The notes under the pieces are model-generated. The model searched no databases, had not been told where the DNA came from, and was given only the letters and a program-made list of their open reading frames with translations. From the NCBI RefSeq assembly GCF_050410775.1, contig NZ_CP191229.1: a DNA stretch of 64,000 nt. One strand, 5' to 3'. This DNA comes from Erwinia sp050410775. GTDB lineage: Bacteria; Pseudomonadota; Gammaproteobacteria; Enterobacterales; Enterobacteriaceae. Made by a program: the position numbers and the translations under genes. Below, piece after piece: positions 7,693-16,613 of this stretch (positions within the stretch are counted from its first letter, which is position 1; every line of letters starts with the position of its first letter).

Positions 7693-8753
7693 TACGGTTC
7701 CTTCCTGTGACCGTACACGCGCGGCTGCGTGTAGTAGTCAATCAGCGGCACGGCAATGTTTGCCAGCAGCACCGCAAAAGCCACCCCGTCCGGATAGCCG
7801 CCAAACCGCCGGATTAGCCAGACCAGCAGGCCAATCAGCACGCCATATATCAGCCTGCCTTTATTGGTTGTCGAAGCGGTGACTGGATCGGTCGCAATAA
7901 AAAACGCGCCCAGCATTGTCGCGCCGGAAAAGAGATGGATCAGCGGTGATACCTGACTTTCAGGTGACCAGAGCCAGCCAAGGGTGGAAAACAGCCCCAG
8001 CGAAAGCAGAAAGCTGGCCGGGATATGCCAGCGGATATTGCCGCTCCAGAGTAAAAACAGACCGCCGGCCAGATAACCTACGTTGACCCACTGCCAGCCC
8101 AGTCCGGCAATAACGCCGCCGTAGATCGGCTGTGACAGCAGCTGCTCCGGGCTGTGTCCGGCGCGCAGGCCGGTTTTAAAGGTGTCGAGCGGCGTGGCCT
8201 GGCTGATGCCATCAACGCTGAGCTGTAGCTGCTGCATCGTATGGCCGTCAAGAGTATAGCCGTGGAAAATCATACTCAGCGTATCCAGCAGCCCCGGTGT
8301 GACCGCCTGAAGGGCATCGGGCGGGAGCCAGCTGGTCATCTGTACCGGAAAGGAGATCAGCAGTACCACATAGCCTACCATCGCCGGATTGAACGGGTTT
8401 TGTCCCAGACCGCCGTAAAGCTGTTTTGAGATCACAATGGCAAATACCGTGCCGGTGACGATGACCCACCAGGGCGCGAGTGGCGGGATGCTGATCCCCA
8501 GCAGCAGGGCGGTGAGCAGGGCGGAGTTATCGCCAAGCGTTTTGCCCAGCGGCAGCTTGCGTAGTCTCAGAACGGCAGCCTCGGCGGTCAGTGCGGCGGC
8601 GGCGGCAATCATGACCTGGATAAGGTTACCCGGGCCAAAAAAATAAAACTGGGCGGCGAGGCCGGGCAGTGCCGCGAGCAGCACCAGCAGCATAATAGTG
8701 CTGGTGCTGCGGCGGTTGTGCGTATAGGGCGAACTAGCGATGCGAAAAGCCAT
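7692..8753 (-). CDS. rsxD: Electron transport complex subunit RsxD
   Basis: Integral membrane flavin-binding subunit, 353 residues with about nine spans. The FMN-phosphothreonine motif SGATMLGAFF is visible near residue 280, and the NPFNPAMVGYVVLLISFP segment is typical of RnfD/NqrB proteins. The start abuts the rsxC stop with no gap. Confidence 0.96.
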   Translation of the reverse strand: MAFRIASSPYTHNRRSTSTIMLLVLLAALPGLAAQFYFFGPGNLIQVMIAAAAALTAEAAVLRLRKLPLGKTLGDNSALLTALLLGISIPPLAPWWVIVTGTVFAIVISKQLYGGLGQNPFNPAMVGYVVLLISFPVQMTSWLPPDALQAVTPGLLDTLSMIFHGYTLDGHTMQQLQLSVDGISQATPLDTFKTGLRAGHSPEQLLSQPIYGGVIAGLGWQWVNVGYLAGGLFLLWSGNIRWHIPASFLLSLGLFSTLGWLWSPESQVSPLIHLFSGATMLGAFFIATDPVTASTTNKGRLIYGVLIGLLVWLIRRFGGYPDGVAFAVLLANIAVPLIDYYTQPRVYGHRKEP

Positions 8754-11534
8754 TTAATCCTCTTGCGTGGAGTGCTGCGCCTTGCGCGCTTTTACGCGGG
8801 CAATGGCGGCTGCCACGGCAGCTTTACGGGGATCGTCGGAGGTATCCGTCGTATCCTGAATAGTATTTTCCTGCACCGGTTGGGCATCAGCGCTTTCAGC
8901 GGCTTTTGCGGCCTTCTTCGCTTTGGCGCGAGCGACGGCGGCTTCGATGGCGGCCTTGCGCGGATCGAGTGGAGCATCCGGCGCGGCGCTTTCCGTTCCG
9001 GCTGCTGCGTCAGCGCTTTCAGCAGCTTTCGCCGCCTTTTTCGCTTTGGCGCGGGCGACGGCGGCCTCAATGGCGGCCTTACGCGGATCGACCGGGGCAT
9101 CCGGCGCGGCGTTTTCTGGTGCAGGCGCTGCTTCAGCACTGTCCGTTCCGGCTGCTGCGTCAGCGCTTTCAGCGGCTTTTGCCGCCTTCTTCGCTTTAGC
9201 GCGGGCAATGGCGGCTTCAACAGCGGCTTTACGTGGATCAACAGGCGTATCCGGTGCGGCGCTTTCCGTTGCAGGTGCTGCGTCTGTTCCGGCAGTGGTT
9301 GCGTCAGCGCTTTCAGCGGCCTTTGCCGCCTTTTTCGCTTTGGCGCGGGCGACGGCGGCTTCCACGGCGGCCTTGCGTGGATCGACAGGCGCATCCGGTG
9401 CGGCGTTTTCTGGTGCAGGCGCTGCTTCAGCACTGTCCGTTCCGGCTGCTGCGTCAGCGCTTTCAGCGGCTTTTGCCGCCTTCTTCGCTTTAGCGCGGGC
9501 AATGGCGGCTTCCACAGCGACCTTGCGTGGATCGAGCGGGGCATCTGGCGCGGCGCTTTCCGCCAGGGGCTGCGCCGTTTCTGCATTTTCAGCAGCAGTT
9601 GCGGCCTTCTTCGCTTTAGCGCGGGCAATGGCGGCTTCCACGGCGGCTTTACGTGGATCAACAGGCGCATCCGGCACGGCGCTTTCCGCCAGGGGCTGCG
9701 CCGTTTCTGCATTTTCAGCAGCAGTTGCGGCCTTCTTCGCTTTGGCGCGGGCAATGGCGGCTTCAACGGCGGCCTTACGCGGATCGGCTGGCGCCACGCC
9801 TTCAGCGTCCGCCGTTTCTGGCCGGGCTGCTTTTTTCGCTTTAGCCCGGGCGATAGCGGCTTCAACCGCGGCCTTGCGCGGGTCTTCCGCCTGGCGGGTG
9901 GCCGGCTCCGTCTCCGACTGTGTTTCCGCCTGATGCGCCCGCGCCATCGCTTTACGGGCCTCACGCTGGGCCACGATCGATTCGCTCTCGCGTGGCGTCT
10001 CTGCCGGTGCTTCCGCGGCCTGTTTCTTCGCCTTCACTCTCTCCAGCGCGGCGGCGACTTCTCCGTTATCGCTGCTGCCGGCGGTGCGTTTCGCCTGCTG
10101 ATGGCGTGCTTCACGCGCCTGTTTTTCCCGCTCCAGGCGCGCCAGTCGGGCTTCAAAACGGGTTTTTGCCTGGGCGGTACGCTCCGCCTCAAGATCGATA
10201 GCGCGGATCTCTGCCTTTTCCTTACGGTAATACTGCACCAGCGGAATGTTGCTCGGGCAGACCCAGGCGCAGGCGCCGCACTCAATGCAGTCGGCGATAT
10301 TATGGCTGCGGGCTTTATCGTGATCGCCGCCCCGGCTGTACCAGTAGAGCTGCTGCGGCAGCAGGGCCGCCGGACAGACGTCAGCGCAGGCACTGCACCG
10401 GATGCAGGATTTCTCCTCTTCAGGCTCCCCTATCTCACTGGCGGAAGGGGCCAGAATACAGTTGGTGATCTTGACCACCGGCACGTCCAGCGTCGGCAGG
10501 GTAAAGCCCATCAGCGGGCCGCCCATCACCACCATCTGCCGCGGACCAGGCGCAAAGTCCGCATTATGCAGCAGATGGCTGACGGGGGTGCCGAGGCGTC
10601 CCCAGACGTTGCCCGGTTCCCTGACCGAGCCGCCGGTCAGCGTCACCACGCGTTCGGTCAGCGGCTCGCCGTCAATAATGGCGCGTTTGACCGCCCAGGC
10701 GGTGCCGACGTTCTGCATCAGCACGCCGATATCGGTGGAGCGTCCGCCGTGCGGCACTTCAAGCCCGGTCAGAATTTTAGTCAGCTGCTTCGCGCCCCCG
10801 GAGGGATATTTGGTGGGAATTACGCGGATCTTAATATCCTGCGCGCCGCCCAGCGCCTTTTTAAGCGCGGCAATCGCCTCCGGTTTATTATCCTCAATGC
10901 CGATAAGCACCCGGTCGGCGTTCAGCACCCAGGCGAGGATCCGGCTGCCTTCCAGCACTTCTTCAGCGCAATCCTGCATCAGACGATCGTCTGCGGTGAT
11001 GTAAGGCTCACACTCGGCGGCGTTAACAATCAGCGTCTTAACGCCGCTCAGGCCGCCCTTAAGTTTGGTCGCGGTCGGAAAACCTGCGCCGCCCAGCCCG
11101 GCAACGCCAGCCTGATGGATGCGGTTAACCAGCTCGCTACGGTCGACGCTGCGGTAGTCATCCAGCCGCTGACGCTCGCACCAGCGATCTTCGCCGTCTG
11201 GCGAAATGAAAACGCATATCTCCGTCAGCGCGGAAGGATGGGCTGTGGTATGCGGAGCGATGGCCTCAACGGTGCCGGAGGTTGGAGCATGGACCGGTAG
11301 CATTCTGCCGCGACCAAAAGTCAGCGGCTGGCCGCGCAGCACTTTGTCGCCGGGGCTCACCATCAGTTCGCCCTCGTGACCAATATGCTGCTTGATCGGC
11401 ACGATAAACTGCGACGCGAGCGGCAGGTGGCGCAGCGGCGTACCGTTGGAGAGGGTTTTCATCTCAGGCGGGTGGATGCCGCCCTGAAAATCCCAAAGCG
11501 GCTCTTTTTTGAAGAAATTGAACAGATTACGCAT
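8754..11534 (-). CDS. rsxC: Electron transport complex subunit RsxC with expanded C-terminal repeats
   Basis: Peripheral NADH- and FMN-binding subunit of the Rsx complex, 926 residues; the E. coli protein is about 740. The N-terminal half carries the barrel-sandwich and Rossmann-like SLBB parts (GLGGAGFPTATKL). Two [4Fe-4S] clusters follow: CIRCSACADVCP, and CIECGACAWVCP with the closing PSNIPLVQYYRKEKAEI. After a charged coiled-coil linker the C-terminal third holds nine DPRKAA-type repeats rich in Ala and Lys. Length variation of this tail is known in the family; here it is unusually long. The start overlaps the rsxB stop by eight bases. Confidence 0.96.
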   Translation of the reverse strand: MRNLFNFFKKEPLWDFQGGIHPPEMKTLSNGTPLRHLPLASQFIVPIKQHIGHEGELMVSPGDKVLRGQPLTFGRGRMLPVHAPTSGTVEAIAPHTTAHPSALTEICVFISPDGEDRWCERQRLDDYRSVDRSELVNRIHQAGVAGLGGAGFPTATKLKGGLSGVKTLIVNAAECEPYITADDRLMQDCAEEVLEGSRILAWVLNADRVLIGIEDNKPEAIAALKKALGGAQDIKIRVIPTKYPSGGAKQLTKILTGLEVPHGGRSTDIGVLMQNVGTAWAVKRAIIDGEPLTERVVTLTGGSVREPGNVWGRLGTPVSHLLHNADFAPGPRQMVVMGGPLMGFTLPTLDVPVVKITNCILAPSASEIGEPEEEKSCIRCSACADVCPAALLPQQLYWYSRGGDHDKARSHNIADCIECGACAWVCPSNIPLVQYYRKEKAEIRAIDLEAERTAQAKTRFEARLARLEREKQAREARHQQAKRTAGSSDNGEVAAALERVKAKKQAAEAPAETPRESESIVAQREARKAMARAHQAETQSETEPATRQAEDPRKAAVEAAIARAKAKKAARPETADAEGVAPADPRKAAVEAAIARAKAKKAATAAENAETAQPLAESAVPDAPVDPRKAAVEAAIARAKAKKAATAAENAETAQPLAESAAPDAPLDPRKVAVEAAIARAKAKKAAKAAESADAAAGTDSAEAAPAPENAAPDAPVDPRKAAVEAAVARAKAKKAAKAAESADATTAGTDAAPATESAAPDTPVDPRKAAVEAAIARAKAKKAAKAAESADAAAGTDSAEAAPAPENAAPDAPVDPRKAAIEAAVARAKAKKAAKAAESADAAAGTESAAPDAPLDPRKAAIEAAVARAKAKKAAKAAESADAQPVQENTIQDTTDTSDDPRKAAVAAAIARVKARKAQHSTQED
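8765..9884 (-). repeat. Nine-copy in-frame repeat array in the rsxC tail
   Basis: Nine units begin DPRK(A/V)A(V/I)xAA(I/V)AR(A/V)KA(K/R)KA and are separated by 10-30-residue Ala/Pro/Glu-rich linkers. Copies 4 and 6 share an almost identical long linker (AAAGTDSAEAAPAPENAAPD), and copies 2 and 3 share TAAENAETAQPLAESA. This indicates recent in-frame duplications. The repetitive, GC-rich composition keeps other frames open. Confidence 0.92.
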
Positions 11535-12102
11535 GATGTTCCACGGGGATCACTTTGACCGGGATCGTTTGCAGGTCCCACTTCCAGCTCGCCGGGGTCG
11601 GGGCGACTGGCCGCATCTCGATGCAGTCAGTAGGACAGGGCGCGACGCAGAGGTCACAGCCGGTACAGACGTCGCTGAGCACGGTGTGCATGGCGCGCGT
11701 TGCGCCCACGATGGCATCGACCGGACAGGCCTGAATACATTTGGTGCAGCCAATGCAGTTTTCTTCGTCGATCCAGGCGACCTTCCGCTCCGGCTCCCGC
11801 GCCTCTTCATCGCCCAGCGGCTGCGGTTCTACGTTAAGCAGCGCGGCGAGCTTCAGCATAGTCTGCTCGCCGCCAGGCGCGCATTTGTTGATCATCTCGC
11901 CATTGTTTCCGACAGCATCCGCATAGGGCCGGCAGCCGGGGTAGCCGCACTGACCGCACTGGCTCTGCGGCAGGATGGCATCAATCTGCTCGACGATGGG
12001 ATCTTCTTCAACCTTAAACCGGCGCGAGGCGTAGCCCAGCAGGCAACCAAAAAACAGGCCCAGCGCGCTTAATACGGCAACGGCAATCCATACAGCGCTC
12101 AT
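11527..12102 (-). CDS. rsxB: Electron transport complex subunit RsxB (ferredoxin-like)
   Basis: Iron-sulfur subunit of 191 residues. It has an N-terminal membrane anchor, then CGQCGYPGC of the four-cysteine cluster domain, then two ferredoxin clusters, CIGCTKCIQACP and CTGCDLCVAPCP. It passes electrons within the Rsx complex. Its start shares a base with the rsxA stop. Confidence 0.97.
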   Translation of the reverse strand: MSAVWIAVAVLSALGLFFGCLLGYASRRFKVEEDPIVEQIDAILPQSQCGQCGYPGCRPYADAVGNNGEMINKCAPGGEQTMLKLAALLNVEPQPLGDEEAREPERKVAWIDEENCIGCTKCIQACPVDAIVGATRAMHTVLSDVCTGCDLCVAPCPTDCIEMRPVAPTPASWKWDLQTIPVKVIPVEHHA

Positions 12103-12683
12103 TAAAATTTTACCAATCCGGAGAAGCCCATAAACGCCAGCGCCATCAGCCCTGCGGTGATTAGCGCAATGGATGAGCCTTTAAAAGGGGCAGGCACATC
12201 GGCCAGCACCAGACGTTCGCGAATACCGGCAAACAGCACCATCACCAGTGAGAAGCCGACAGAGGCGCTGAACCCATACAGCGCGGCTTGCAGGAAACTG
12301 TGATTCAGGTTCACGCTCAGCAGCGGAACGCCCAGCACGGCGCAGTTGGTGGTGATCAGCGGCAGGAAAATCCCGAGCAGGCGATAAAGCTCAGGGCTGG
12401 TTTTACGTACCACCATTTCAGTGAACTGCACAACCACCGCGATCACCAGGATATAAGACATGGTGCGCAGATAAACGAGATCCAGCGGCAGCAGAATAAG
12501 GTGGTTCACCAGCCATGAACAGATCGAGGCCAGGGTGATAACAAATGTGGTGGCGAGTCCCATGCCAATCGCCGTTTCCAGTTTTTTGGAAACGCCCATA
12601 AAGGGACAGAGGCCGAGAAACTTCACCAGAACGAAGTTATTCACCAGCACTGTGCCAATAAAAAGAAGCAGGTAGTCGGTCAT
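12102..12683 (-). CDS. rsxA: Electron transport complex subunit RsxA
   Basis: Integral membrane subunit of 193 residues with about six spans, homologous to RsxE in inverted topology. It contains the conserved VNNFVLVKFLGLCPFMGVSK and PLITTNCAVLG segments with the paired Cys that ligate an iron centre in Rnf complexes. ATG at 12683 (MTDYLLLF) gives the family length; the longer frame to 12737 adds 18 unconserved residues. It is the first gene of the rsxABCDGE-nth operon. Confidence 0.96.
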   Translation of the reverse strand: MTDYLLLFIGTVLVNNFVLVKFLGLCPFMGVSKKLETAIGMGLATTFVITLASICSWLVNHLILLPLDLVYLRTMSYILVIAVVVQFTEMVVRKTSPELYRLLGIFLPLITTNCAVLGVPLLSVNLNHSFLQAALYGFSASVGFSLVMVLFAGIRERLVLADVPAPFKGSSIALITAGLMALAFMGFSGLVKF

Positions 12684-12807
12684 TAGTTCGCCTGAGAAAT
12701 TGAAAAGCCGCCTATTATCGGACATTGGCAACGCCACGACAACACGTCAACGCTAAGGATAACGGAATACCGCACTGAGGATTAAATTCTGGCGCTTTTT
12801 TTCCGCA

Positions 12808-13248
12808 TCAGGATTCAGTAAAGGTGTTTTTGACGCGCTGTGAGCGCTTGAAGTAGGGCACCAGCACGGCGGCGGCCAGTAAGGCAATCAGCAGCGTGCG
12901 GATGGCGGCGGCATCACTCACCGGCGAGAACGCAAAGGTCTTGATCGCCAGTAGCACCGTTATCAGCAGCCAGATAATATAGTGGCGCGGCAATTTGCGG
13001 GAACGTTTGCAGAAAATCCATGTCACCCAGATGCTGTAACACCAGACCAGCAGCGAGGTGATAAGCGACACGCTCCATTGAAGCGTAAAGGCGTGAGTAT
13101 TGTTAAACAGGGCACTCCGCAGTTCCGGGTTCAGCAGCGCACTCAGATACATGGCGACCACCAGAGCGCTGGTCAGCATGGTCATAATCAGCCAGGCGAG
13201 CGGGACAAGCAGCAGCCCGGCAATGCGCGTTTTTGAATCTGAAGCCAC
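12808..13248 (-). CDS. ydgK: DUF2569 inner membrane protein YdgK
   Basis: A 146-residue protein with four predicted membrane spans and short charged loops (CKRSRKLPRH). It lies between cnu and rsxA exactly as ydgK does in E. coli. The function is unknown. The start is GTG, with AAGGA about six bases upstream. It is 125 bases from rsxA and may have its own promoter or be co-transcribed with cnu. Confidence 0.88.
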   Translation of the reverse strand: MASDSKTRIAGLLLVPLAWLIMTMLTSALVVAMYLSALLNPELRSALFNNTHAFTLQWSVSLITSLLVWCYSIWVTWIFCKRSRKLPRHYIIWLLITVLLAIKTFAFSPVSDAAAIRTLLIALLAAAVLVPYFKRSQRVKNTFTES

Positions 13249-13353
13249 GATAAATCCTTGAAAGTAATGAGCGGCCCGGGTACAAAAGCCTGGCCGCGTA
13301 ACGTAAAGCCAATTATACGGAAAAAACAGGCCAGGTCATTAATAAGCTGAGGG

Positions 13354-13569
13354 TTAAACAACGTAGCGCCAGACGGACTTCGGCACGCGGCCGAGATCAA
13401 ACAGGCGGCCTCCCGAAGCCAGTTCGGCGCGTCGGTGATCGGCAGCGCGATACATATTCACCAGTTCGAGATTATCAGTCAGGGAATAATTCAGATGATC
13501 GTAGAGCTTTTCGAGGCTTTCCAGCGAACTTACTTTGCGAAATTTAAGCAGATAGTCTTGAACCGTCAT
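13354..13569 (-). CDS. cnu: OriC-binding nucleoid-associated protein Cnu (Hha family)
   Basis: A 71-residue Hha/YmoA-family protein. It begins MTVQDYLLKFRKVSSLESLEKLYDHL and ends VPKSVWRYVV, both family hallmarks. It partners H-NS or StpA to modulate silencing, and in E. coli also binds a site near oriC. An hns homologue is present in this window at 41581. cnu-ydgK-rsxA order is conserved. The insertion of sugar genes begins immediately upstream. Confidence 0.94.
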   Translation of the reverse strand: MTVQDYLLKFRKVSSLESLEKLYDHLNYSLTDNLELVNMYRAADHRRAELASGGRLFDLGRVPKSVWRYVV

Positions 13570-14070
13570 GATGGCCGTTGCAGGTCAGAATTGAGAGGCT
13601 CCAAGTATAGGGAGGGCCTGCGTTCTGTCCACAAAAGAGCAGGGTACAGAGGGCAGATTCAGACTAGAGAGCAAGGCAAAAGCCGGGAATAACCTTTTAT
13701 AATGAATGGGCATTCCTCCTTTTGGCAATTATTATGGTACTAAGGCTGTGTGGCATAAATCACATTTCTGAATATTGCCGAATCCTGCTTTCCCCTGGCT
13801 GAAACGACAGAAGCTAACCCGGTGCTGTAATCGCTTTCATGGGTCGCGGCGTTAAACGCTTATGTTTATTACATTTATTTACACCTGCTACTGGGCCTGA
13901 ACAGGCGATTTATCCATATCTAACGCGCTGTCCTCAACGGCTTAACCGCACGTAACCTCCTTTAATTATTGTATTTTGTGAGCATTGTCGAAAATGTTCC
14001 TGCGGCTTTAGTCCAGGCTTGTGGGGCTGTTGATCCTACATTATTAAATCCCATCAGAGGAAAACTGACC
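13570..14070 (+). promoter_or_regulatory. Regulatory region upstream of ytfQ
   Basis: About 500 bases without a gene. It holds a CRP-like site (13749-13764) about 306 bases before the ytfQ ATG, AT-rich promoter-like stretches around 13858-13885 and 13963-13980, and AGAGGA before the ATG. It marks the junction between the conserved cnu-rsx block and the inserted sugar-transport genes. Confidence 0.55.
13749..13764 (+). promoter_or_regulatory. CRP-like site
   Basis: TGTGGCATAAATCACA has the form TGTGA-N6-TCACA with one mismatch. It fits catabolite control of the downstream sugar transport operon, though the distance to the gene is long. Confidence 0.55.
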
Positions 14071-15027
14071 ATGTGGAAGCGTTTACTTTTAACCACCCTT
14101 ATCAGCGCCAGCCTCACCGGCACCGCGCTGGCTGAATCCATGACGGTAGGCTTTTCGCAGGTCGGTTCCGAATCCGGCTGGCGGGCGGCGGAAACCAGCG
14201 TGGCGAAAAGCGAAGCTGAAAAACGCGGCATTACCCTGAAAATTGCTGACGGCCAGCAAAAACAGGAGAATCAAATCAAAGCCGTACGCTCCTTTATCGC
14301 CCAGGGCGTGGATGCCATATTCATCGCCCCGGTGGTGCAGACAGGCTGGGAACCGGTCCTTGAAGAAGCGAAGGATGCGGAAATCCCGGTCTTCCTTCTC
14401 GACCGCGCCATCTCAGTAAAAGACAAATCACTCTATATGGCGGTGGTCACCGCAGACAACGTCTACGAAGGCCAGCTTATCGGCGAGTGGCTGGTGAAAG
14501 AGCAGGGCGGCAAGGCTTGTAATGTAGTGGAGCTACAGGGCACCGTAGGCGCCAGCGTCGCTATCGACCGTAAAAAAGGATTTGCTGAAGCCATCGCCGG
14601 TACGCCAGATATCAAAATTATCCGCTCCCAGTCTGGCGATTTTACCCGCAGTAAGGGCAAAGAGGTGATGGAAAGCTTCATTAAGGCTGAGAACAACGGC
14701 AAAAATATCTGCATGGTTTACGCCCACAACGACGACATGGCTATCGGTGCTATCCAGGCGATCAAAGAAGCCGGGCTGAAGCCGGGCAAAGATATCCTGA
14801 TTGGCTCTATTGATGGCGTGCCGGATATCTATAAGGCGATGCTCGCTGGCGAAGCCAACGTCAATGTCGAGCTGACGCCGAACATGGCCGGCCCTGCCTT
14901 TGATGCGCTGGAGAAGTTTAAAAAAGACGGTACCCAACCACCAAAGGTTATCAAAACCGAATCGAAGCTTTTCCTGCCTGCTGATGCGCAGAGCGAGCTG
15001 GATAAAAAAGGCGGCATGGGATACTAA
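14071..15027 (+). CDS. ytfQ: Galactofuranose-type sugar ABC transporter, periplasmic binding protein
   Basis: A 318-residue periplasmic binding protein of the ribose/galactose (peripla_BP_4) class, the exact E. coli YtfQ length. Signal peptide MWKRLLLTTLISASLTGTALA is followed by ESMTVGFSQVGSESGWR. Pocket blocks include DAIFIAPVVQTGWEP, FLLDRAI, and AHNDDMAIGAIQAIKEAG with GSIDGVPD. The start at 14071 follows AGAGGAAAA and directly precedes the signal peptide. In E. coli YtfQ binds galactofuranose. An intrinsic terminator separates it from ytfR. Confidence 0.93.
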   Translation: MWKRLLLTTLISASLTGTALAESMTVGFSQVGSESGWRAAETSVAKSEAEKRGITLKIADGQQKQENQIKAVRSFIAQGVDAIFIAPVVQTGWEPVLEEAKDAEIPVFLLDRAISVKDKSLYMAVVTADNVYEGQLIGEWLVKEQGGKACNVVELQGTVGASVAIDRKKGFAEAIAGTPDIKIIRSQSGDFTRSKGKEVMESFIKAENNGKNICMVYAHNDDMAIGAIQAIKEAGLKPGKDILIGSIDGVPDIYKAMLAGEANVNVELTPNMAGPAFDALEKFKKDGTQPPKVIKTESKLFLPADAQSELDKKGGMGY

Positions 15028-15042
15028 GTTAACACTACCGCA

Positions 15043-15067
15043 CCGCCCACTCCTGGGCGGTTTTTTT
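15043..15067 (+). terminator. Intra-operon attenuating terminator after ytfQ
   Basis: CCGCCCA/TGGGCGG stem with a four-base loop followed by seven T. It lies between ytfQ and ytfR and would yield more binding protein than membrane components. Confidence 0.8.
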
Positions 15068-15086
15068 CACGGTGAGGCGACGCGCT

Positions 15087-16613
15087 ATGACCACCCAATC
15101 CTCTTTCCCGGCACCGCTGCTCAGCATCAGCGGCGTCAGCAAAGCCTTTCCCGGCGTCAAAGCGCTGGATAACGTCTCCTTTGATATCCGCCCGGGCGAA
15201 ATTATGGCGCTGCTGGGTGAGAACGGCGCCGGAAAATCGACGCTGATTAAAGTGCTGACCGGCGTCTACCAGCGTGATGCGGGCACCGTCGTGCTGGATG
15301 GCATGCCCATAACGCCCCACAACACGGCAGAGGCGCAGGCATTCGGCATCGGTACCGTTTACCAGGAGGTCAACCTGCTGCCCAATATGTCCGTGGCAGA
15401 TAACCTGTTTATTGGCCGCGAGCCGCGCCGGTTCGGGTTTGTTGACCGGGGCACGCTGATCCGTAAATCCCGCGAACTGATGAACAGCTACGGTTTTGAA
15501 CTGGATGTCACCCGGCCGCTGGGGCAGTACTCCGTGGCGATGCAGCAGATTATCGCCATTTGCCGCGCGGTGGATCTTTCCGCCAAAGTGCTGATCCTGG
15601 ATGAACCCACCGCCAGCCTTGACGCCAGCGAAGTGGAAATGCTGTTCACGCTGATGAATCAGCTGAAGGCGCGCGGTATGGGGCTGATCTTCGTTACCCA
15701 TTTTCTTGACCAGGTCTATAAGGTCAGCGACAGAATTACCGTTCTGCGTAACGGCCAGTTCGTGGCGACGCGTGAAACGAGCGAGCTGCCGCAGATTGAG
15801 CTGATTAAGCTGATGCTGGGGCGCGAGCTGCTGGAAACCGCACTACAGAGAGCAGGCAGCACCCTGAAAAGCAACCAGCCCGTTGTGGAATTCAAAGATT
15901 ACGGCAGGAAAGGCACTATCGCCCCCTTCAGCCTGAGCATCCGTCCCGGCGAAGCGGTGGGTCTGGCAGGTCTGCTGGGATCAGGGCGTACCGAAACCGC
16001 CGAGCTGCTGTTTGGCATCCGCCGGGCTGACAGCGGCAGCGCCTGGATAAAGGGCAAGAAACAGTCGATCCGGACACCCGCACAGGCCTCGCGGCTGGGG
16101 ATGGGATTCTGTCCCGAGGATCGCAAGACCGACGGCATCGTCGGAGCCGCCTCGGTAAGGGAAAATATTATCCTGGCGCTTCAGGCGCAGCGTGGCTGGC
16201 TCAGGCCGATTAAGCGTCGGGAGCAGCAGCAAATCGCCGAACGCTTTATCAAAAGCCTGGGGATCCGTACGCCGCATGCCGAACAGCCGGTTGAGCTGCT
16301 TTCTGGAGGCAATCAGCAGAAGGTGCTGCTGTCTCGCTGGCTGGTGACGCGCCCGCAGTTTCTGATTCTGGACGAGCCGACCCGCGGCATTGATGTGGGC
16401 GCGCATGCTGAAATCATCCGACTGATCGAGACGCTCTGCGCGGATGGGCTGGCATTGCTGGTGATCTCATCCGAACTTGAAGAGCTGGTGGGCTATGCGG
16501 ATCGCGTTGTGATCCTCAGAGATCGTCAGCAGGTTGCTGAAATCCCGCTTGAGCAGCTTTCCGTCTCCGCTATCGTCAATGCTATTGCGGCGGGAGGGGA
16601 GCAACATGCTTGA
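15087..16613 (+). CDS. ytfR: Sugar ABC transporter ATP-binding protein
   Basis: A fused double nucleotide-binding protein of 508 residues energising uptake of the YtfQ ligand. The first half has an intact Walker A (GENGAGKST) and Walker B (VLILDEPTASLD). The second half has the usual degenerate Walker A (GLLGSGRTE), an LSGGNQQKV signature and LILDEPTRGIDVG. ATG at 15087 is chosen over an upstream in-frame GTG at 15072 because GGTGAGG lies just before it and the family N-terminus fits. It overlaps ytfT by eight bases. Confidence 0.94.
   Translation: MTTQSSFPAPLLSISGVSKAFPGVKALDNVSFDIRPGEIMALLGENGAGKSTLIKVLTGVYQRDAGTVVLDGMPITPHNTAEAQAFGIGTVYQEVNLLPNMSVADNLFIGREPRRFGFVDRGTLIRKSRELMNSYGFELDVTRPLGQYSVAMQQIIAICRAVDLSAKVLILDEPTASLDASEVEMLFTLMNQLKARGMGLIFVTHFLDQVYKVSDRITVLRNGQFVATRETSELPQIELIKLMLGRELLETALQRAGSTLKSNQPVVEFKDYGRKGTIAPFSLSIRPGEAVGLAGLLGSGRTETAELLFGIRRADSGSAWIKGKKQSIRTPAQASRLGMGFCPEDRKTDGIVGAASVRENIILALQAQRGWLRPIKRREQQQIAERFIKSLGIRTPHAEQPVELLSGGNQQKVLLSRWLVTRPQFLILDEPTRGIDVGAHAEIIRLIETLCADGLALLVISSELEELVGYADRVVILRDRQQVAEIPLEQLSVSAIVNAIAAGGEQHA

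Noticed and set aside
8923..9933. A 336-codon Ala-rich plus-strand frame in the same region
   Set aside because: It is another shadow of the rsxC repeat array, with a periodic sequence and no ribosome-binding site.
8718..11300. An 860-codon open frame on the plus strand opposite rsxC
   Set aside because: It is antisense to a clearly conserved gene and stays open because of the GC-rich Ala/Lys repeat codons. The product is low-complexity and matches no family.
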